From the NCBI RefSeq assembly GCF_001954195.1, contig NZ_MBES01000054.1, forward strand, positions 1 through 64,000: 64,000 nucleotides of DNA, given 5' to 3'. The notes under the pieces were generated by a model that ran no database searches, was not told the DNA's origin, and saw only the letters and a program-made list of their open reading frames with translations. Positions 63,100-64,000 of the stretch are shown here, piece after piece; the first letter of the stretch is position 1; the number at the start of each line of letters is the position of its first letter. The position numbers were made by a program, and so were the translations under genes. Source of the DNA: Mycobacterium sp. IS-1264. GTDB taxonomy: Bacteria > Actinomycetota > Actinomycetes > Mycobacteriales > Mycobacteriaceae.

Positions 63100-64000
63100 A
63101 GCGCGTGATCGTCGGCGCCGCGCGCCGCGGCCTGGTGTTGCTGATGGCCTTGGTGTTGAGTTCGTGCACCTGGCGTGGCATCGCCAACGTGCCGCTGCCG
63201 GTCGGCCGTGGCACCGGCGCGGGCCACATGAGGATCTACGTCCAGGTGCCCGACACGCTGGCACTGAACACCAATAGCCGGGTGCGGGTCGCCGACGTCT
63301 GGGTCGGCACGGTGCGTGACATCAGGCTGAAGAACTGGATCGCGACGCTGACGCTGGATATCGATCCCAGCGTGCAGCTTCCGGCAAACGCGACCGCGAA
63401 GATCGGCCAGACCAGCCTGCTGGGCACTCAGCACGTGGAGCTGGCCGCGCCGAAAAACCCGTCGCCGCAACCGTTGAAGGCTGGCGACACCATCGGCCTG
63501 GCGAACTCTTCGGCATACCCCACCGTCGAACGGACGTTGGCCAGCATCGCGGTCATCCTCACGGGAGGCGGCATCACACACCTCGAGGTGATCCAAAACG
63601 AGATCCTCAATGCCCTTGACGGCCATGTCGATCAGGTTCGCGAATTCCTCGGGCGGTTGGACACATTCACCGCCGAACTGAATCGGCGAACCGGTGATCT
63701 GACCCGCGCAATCGATTCGACCAACGAACTCCTGGCCGCCATCGCGGACCACAACGACACGCTGGATCGGGTGCTCACCGACATCCCACCGCTGATCCGC
63801 CACTTCGCCGACACCCGCGAATTGTTCGCCGACGCCGTCGAATCCCTGGGGCGGTTCAGCGACGCCGCCAACCGGGCGCTATCGGATTCGCGGCGCAACC
63901 TGCGCCAGAACCTGGATTCCTTGCAGCGGCCGCTCATTCAGCTCGAGCGGGCCTCGCCGCTAACGGTCGATGCGTTGCGGTTGGGCCTCACCGCGCCGTT
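63096..64000 (+). CDS. mce2E: Mce-family lipoprotein Mce2E (LprL), partial
   Basis: The window ends inside this gene. The first 301 codons are visible from GTG 63096, which overlaps the mce2D stop (GTGA). The N-terminus carries a lipobox L-S-S-C (Cys24), so this Mce subunit is lipid-anchored instead of having a plain helix. The MCE domain follows with V-R-V-A-D-V-W-V-G-T-V and T-S-L-L-G-T-Q-H-V-E-L, then the helical region. It matches Rv0593 (lprL, mce2E). The stop is outside the window. Confidence 0.93.
   Translation, partial: MKRVIVGAARRGLVLLMALVLSSCTWRGIANVPLPVGRGTGAGHMRIYVQVPDTLALNTNSRVRVADVWVGTVRDIRLKNWIATLTLDIDPSVQLPANATAKIGQTSLLGTQHVELAAPKNPSPQPLKAGDTIGLANSSAYPTVERTLASIAVILTGGGITHLEVIQNEILNALDGHVDQVREFLGRLDTFTAELNRRTGDLTRAIDSTNELLAAIADHNDTLDRVLTDIPPLIRHFADTRELFADAVESLGRFSDAANRALSDSRRNLRQNLDSLQRPLIQLERASPLTVDALRLGLTAP

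Overview
The window is high-GC actinobacterial DNA and is almost certainly from a nontuberculous Mycobacterium. Gene content and order largely follow M. tuberculosis H37Rv from about Rv0536 to Rv0566c and then Rv0579 to the mce2 operon (Rv0586-Rv0593). H37Rv comparisons here are from memory, not from an alignment. Mycobacterial hallmarks include an mce/yrbE operon, a DUF732 secreted protein, LpqN-like and other lipoproteins, a mycothiol-dependent-type DinB protein, and menaquinone and mannosyltransferase genes. I cannot name the species.

Layout. 1-10.4 kb: a truncated epimerase, envelope membrane proteins, a tandem pair of DUF7159-like proteins with low-complexity tails (Rv0538 type, duplicated with its upstream region), two glycosyltransferases, an APC permease and a GT-C-like membrane protein. 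10.4-34.5 kb: the menaquinone neighbourhood (menE, menB, menC, menD, menH/ubiE, menJ, grcC1) mixed with pitA, fadD8, an amidohydrolase, bpoC, mgtA and a regulated aldo/keto reductase-TetR pair. 26.6-30.2 kb: a three-gene class II lanthipeptide cassette (precursor, LanM, precursor) lies between mgtA and menH, which are adjacent in H37Rv. 34.6-39 kb: htpX, then an accessory patch with a frameshifted HicB-like antitoxin gene and twin palindromic operators, a small membrane protein with a divergent TetR gene, an XRE regulator and a SulP transporter. 39-50 kb: gpdA1, a flavin monooxygenase, YajQ, tRNA-Tyr, a lipoprotein, an amidase, a class III cyclase with an N-terminal Cys cluster, intact galT-galK, a Mut7-C protein and a deazaflavin-type reductase. 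50-64 kb: LpqN-like lipoprotein, a 795-residue membrane protein, twin methyltransferases, mce2R and the mce2 operon, cut off inside mce2E.

How they work together. The men genes with grcC1 and menJ cover much of menaquinone synthesis: MenD, MenC, MenE, MenB and the MenH/UbiE-type methylation, polyprenyl tail formation and reduction of the tail. The mce2 genes form one overlapping transcription unit for a lipid importer, preceded by its GntR/FadR-type repressor and a matching palindromic operator. GalT and GalK are translationally coupled Leloir enzymes.

The most notable system is the lanthipeptide cassette. Two 86-residue precursors with Nif11-like leaders align without gaps through the leader but have different Cys-rich cores. 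They flank a LanM whose cyclase carries the CCG (three-Cys zinc) signature associated with substrate-tolerant LanMs such as ProcM. I see no dedicated transporter or protease in the window. Other points worth a look are several clear palindromic operators, paired 26-nt palindromes with a 30-bp period at two distant sites, and the frameshifted HicB gene.
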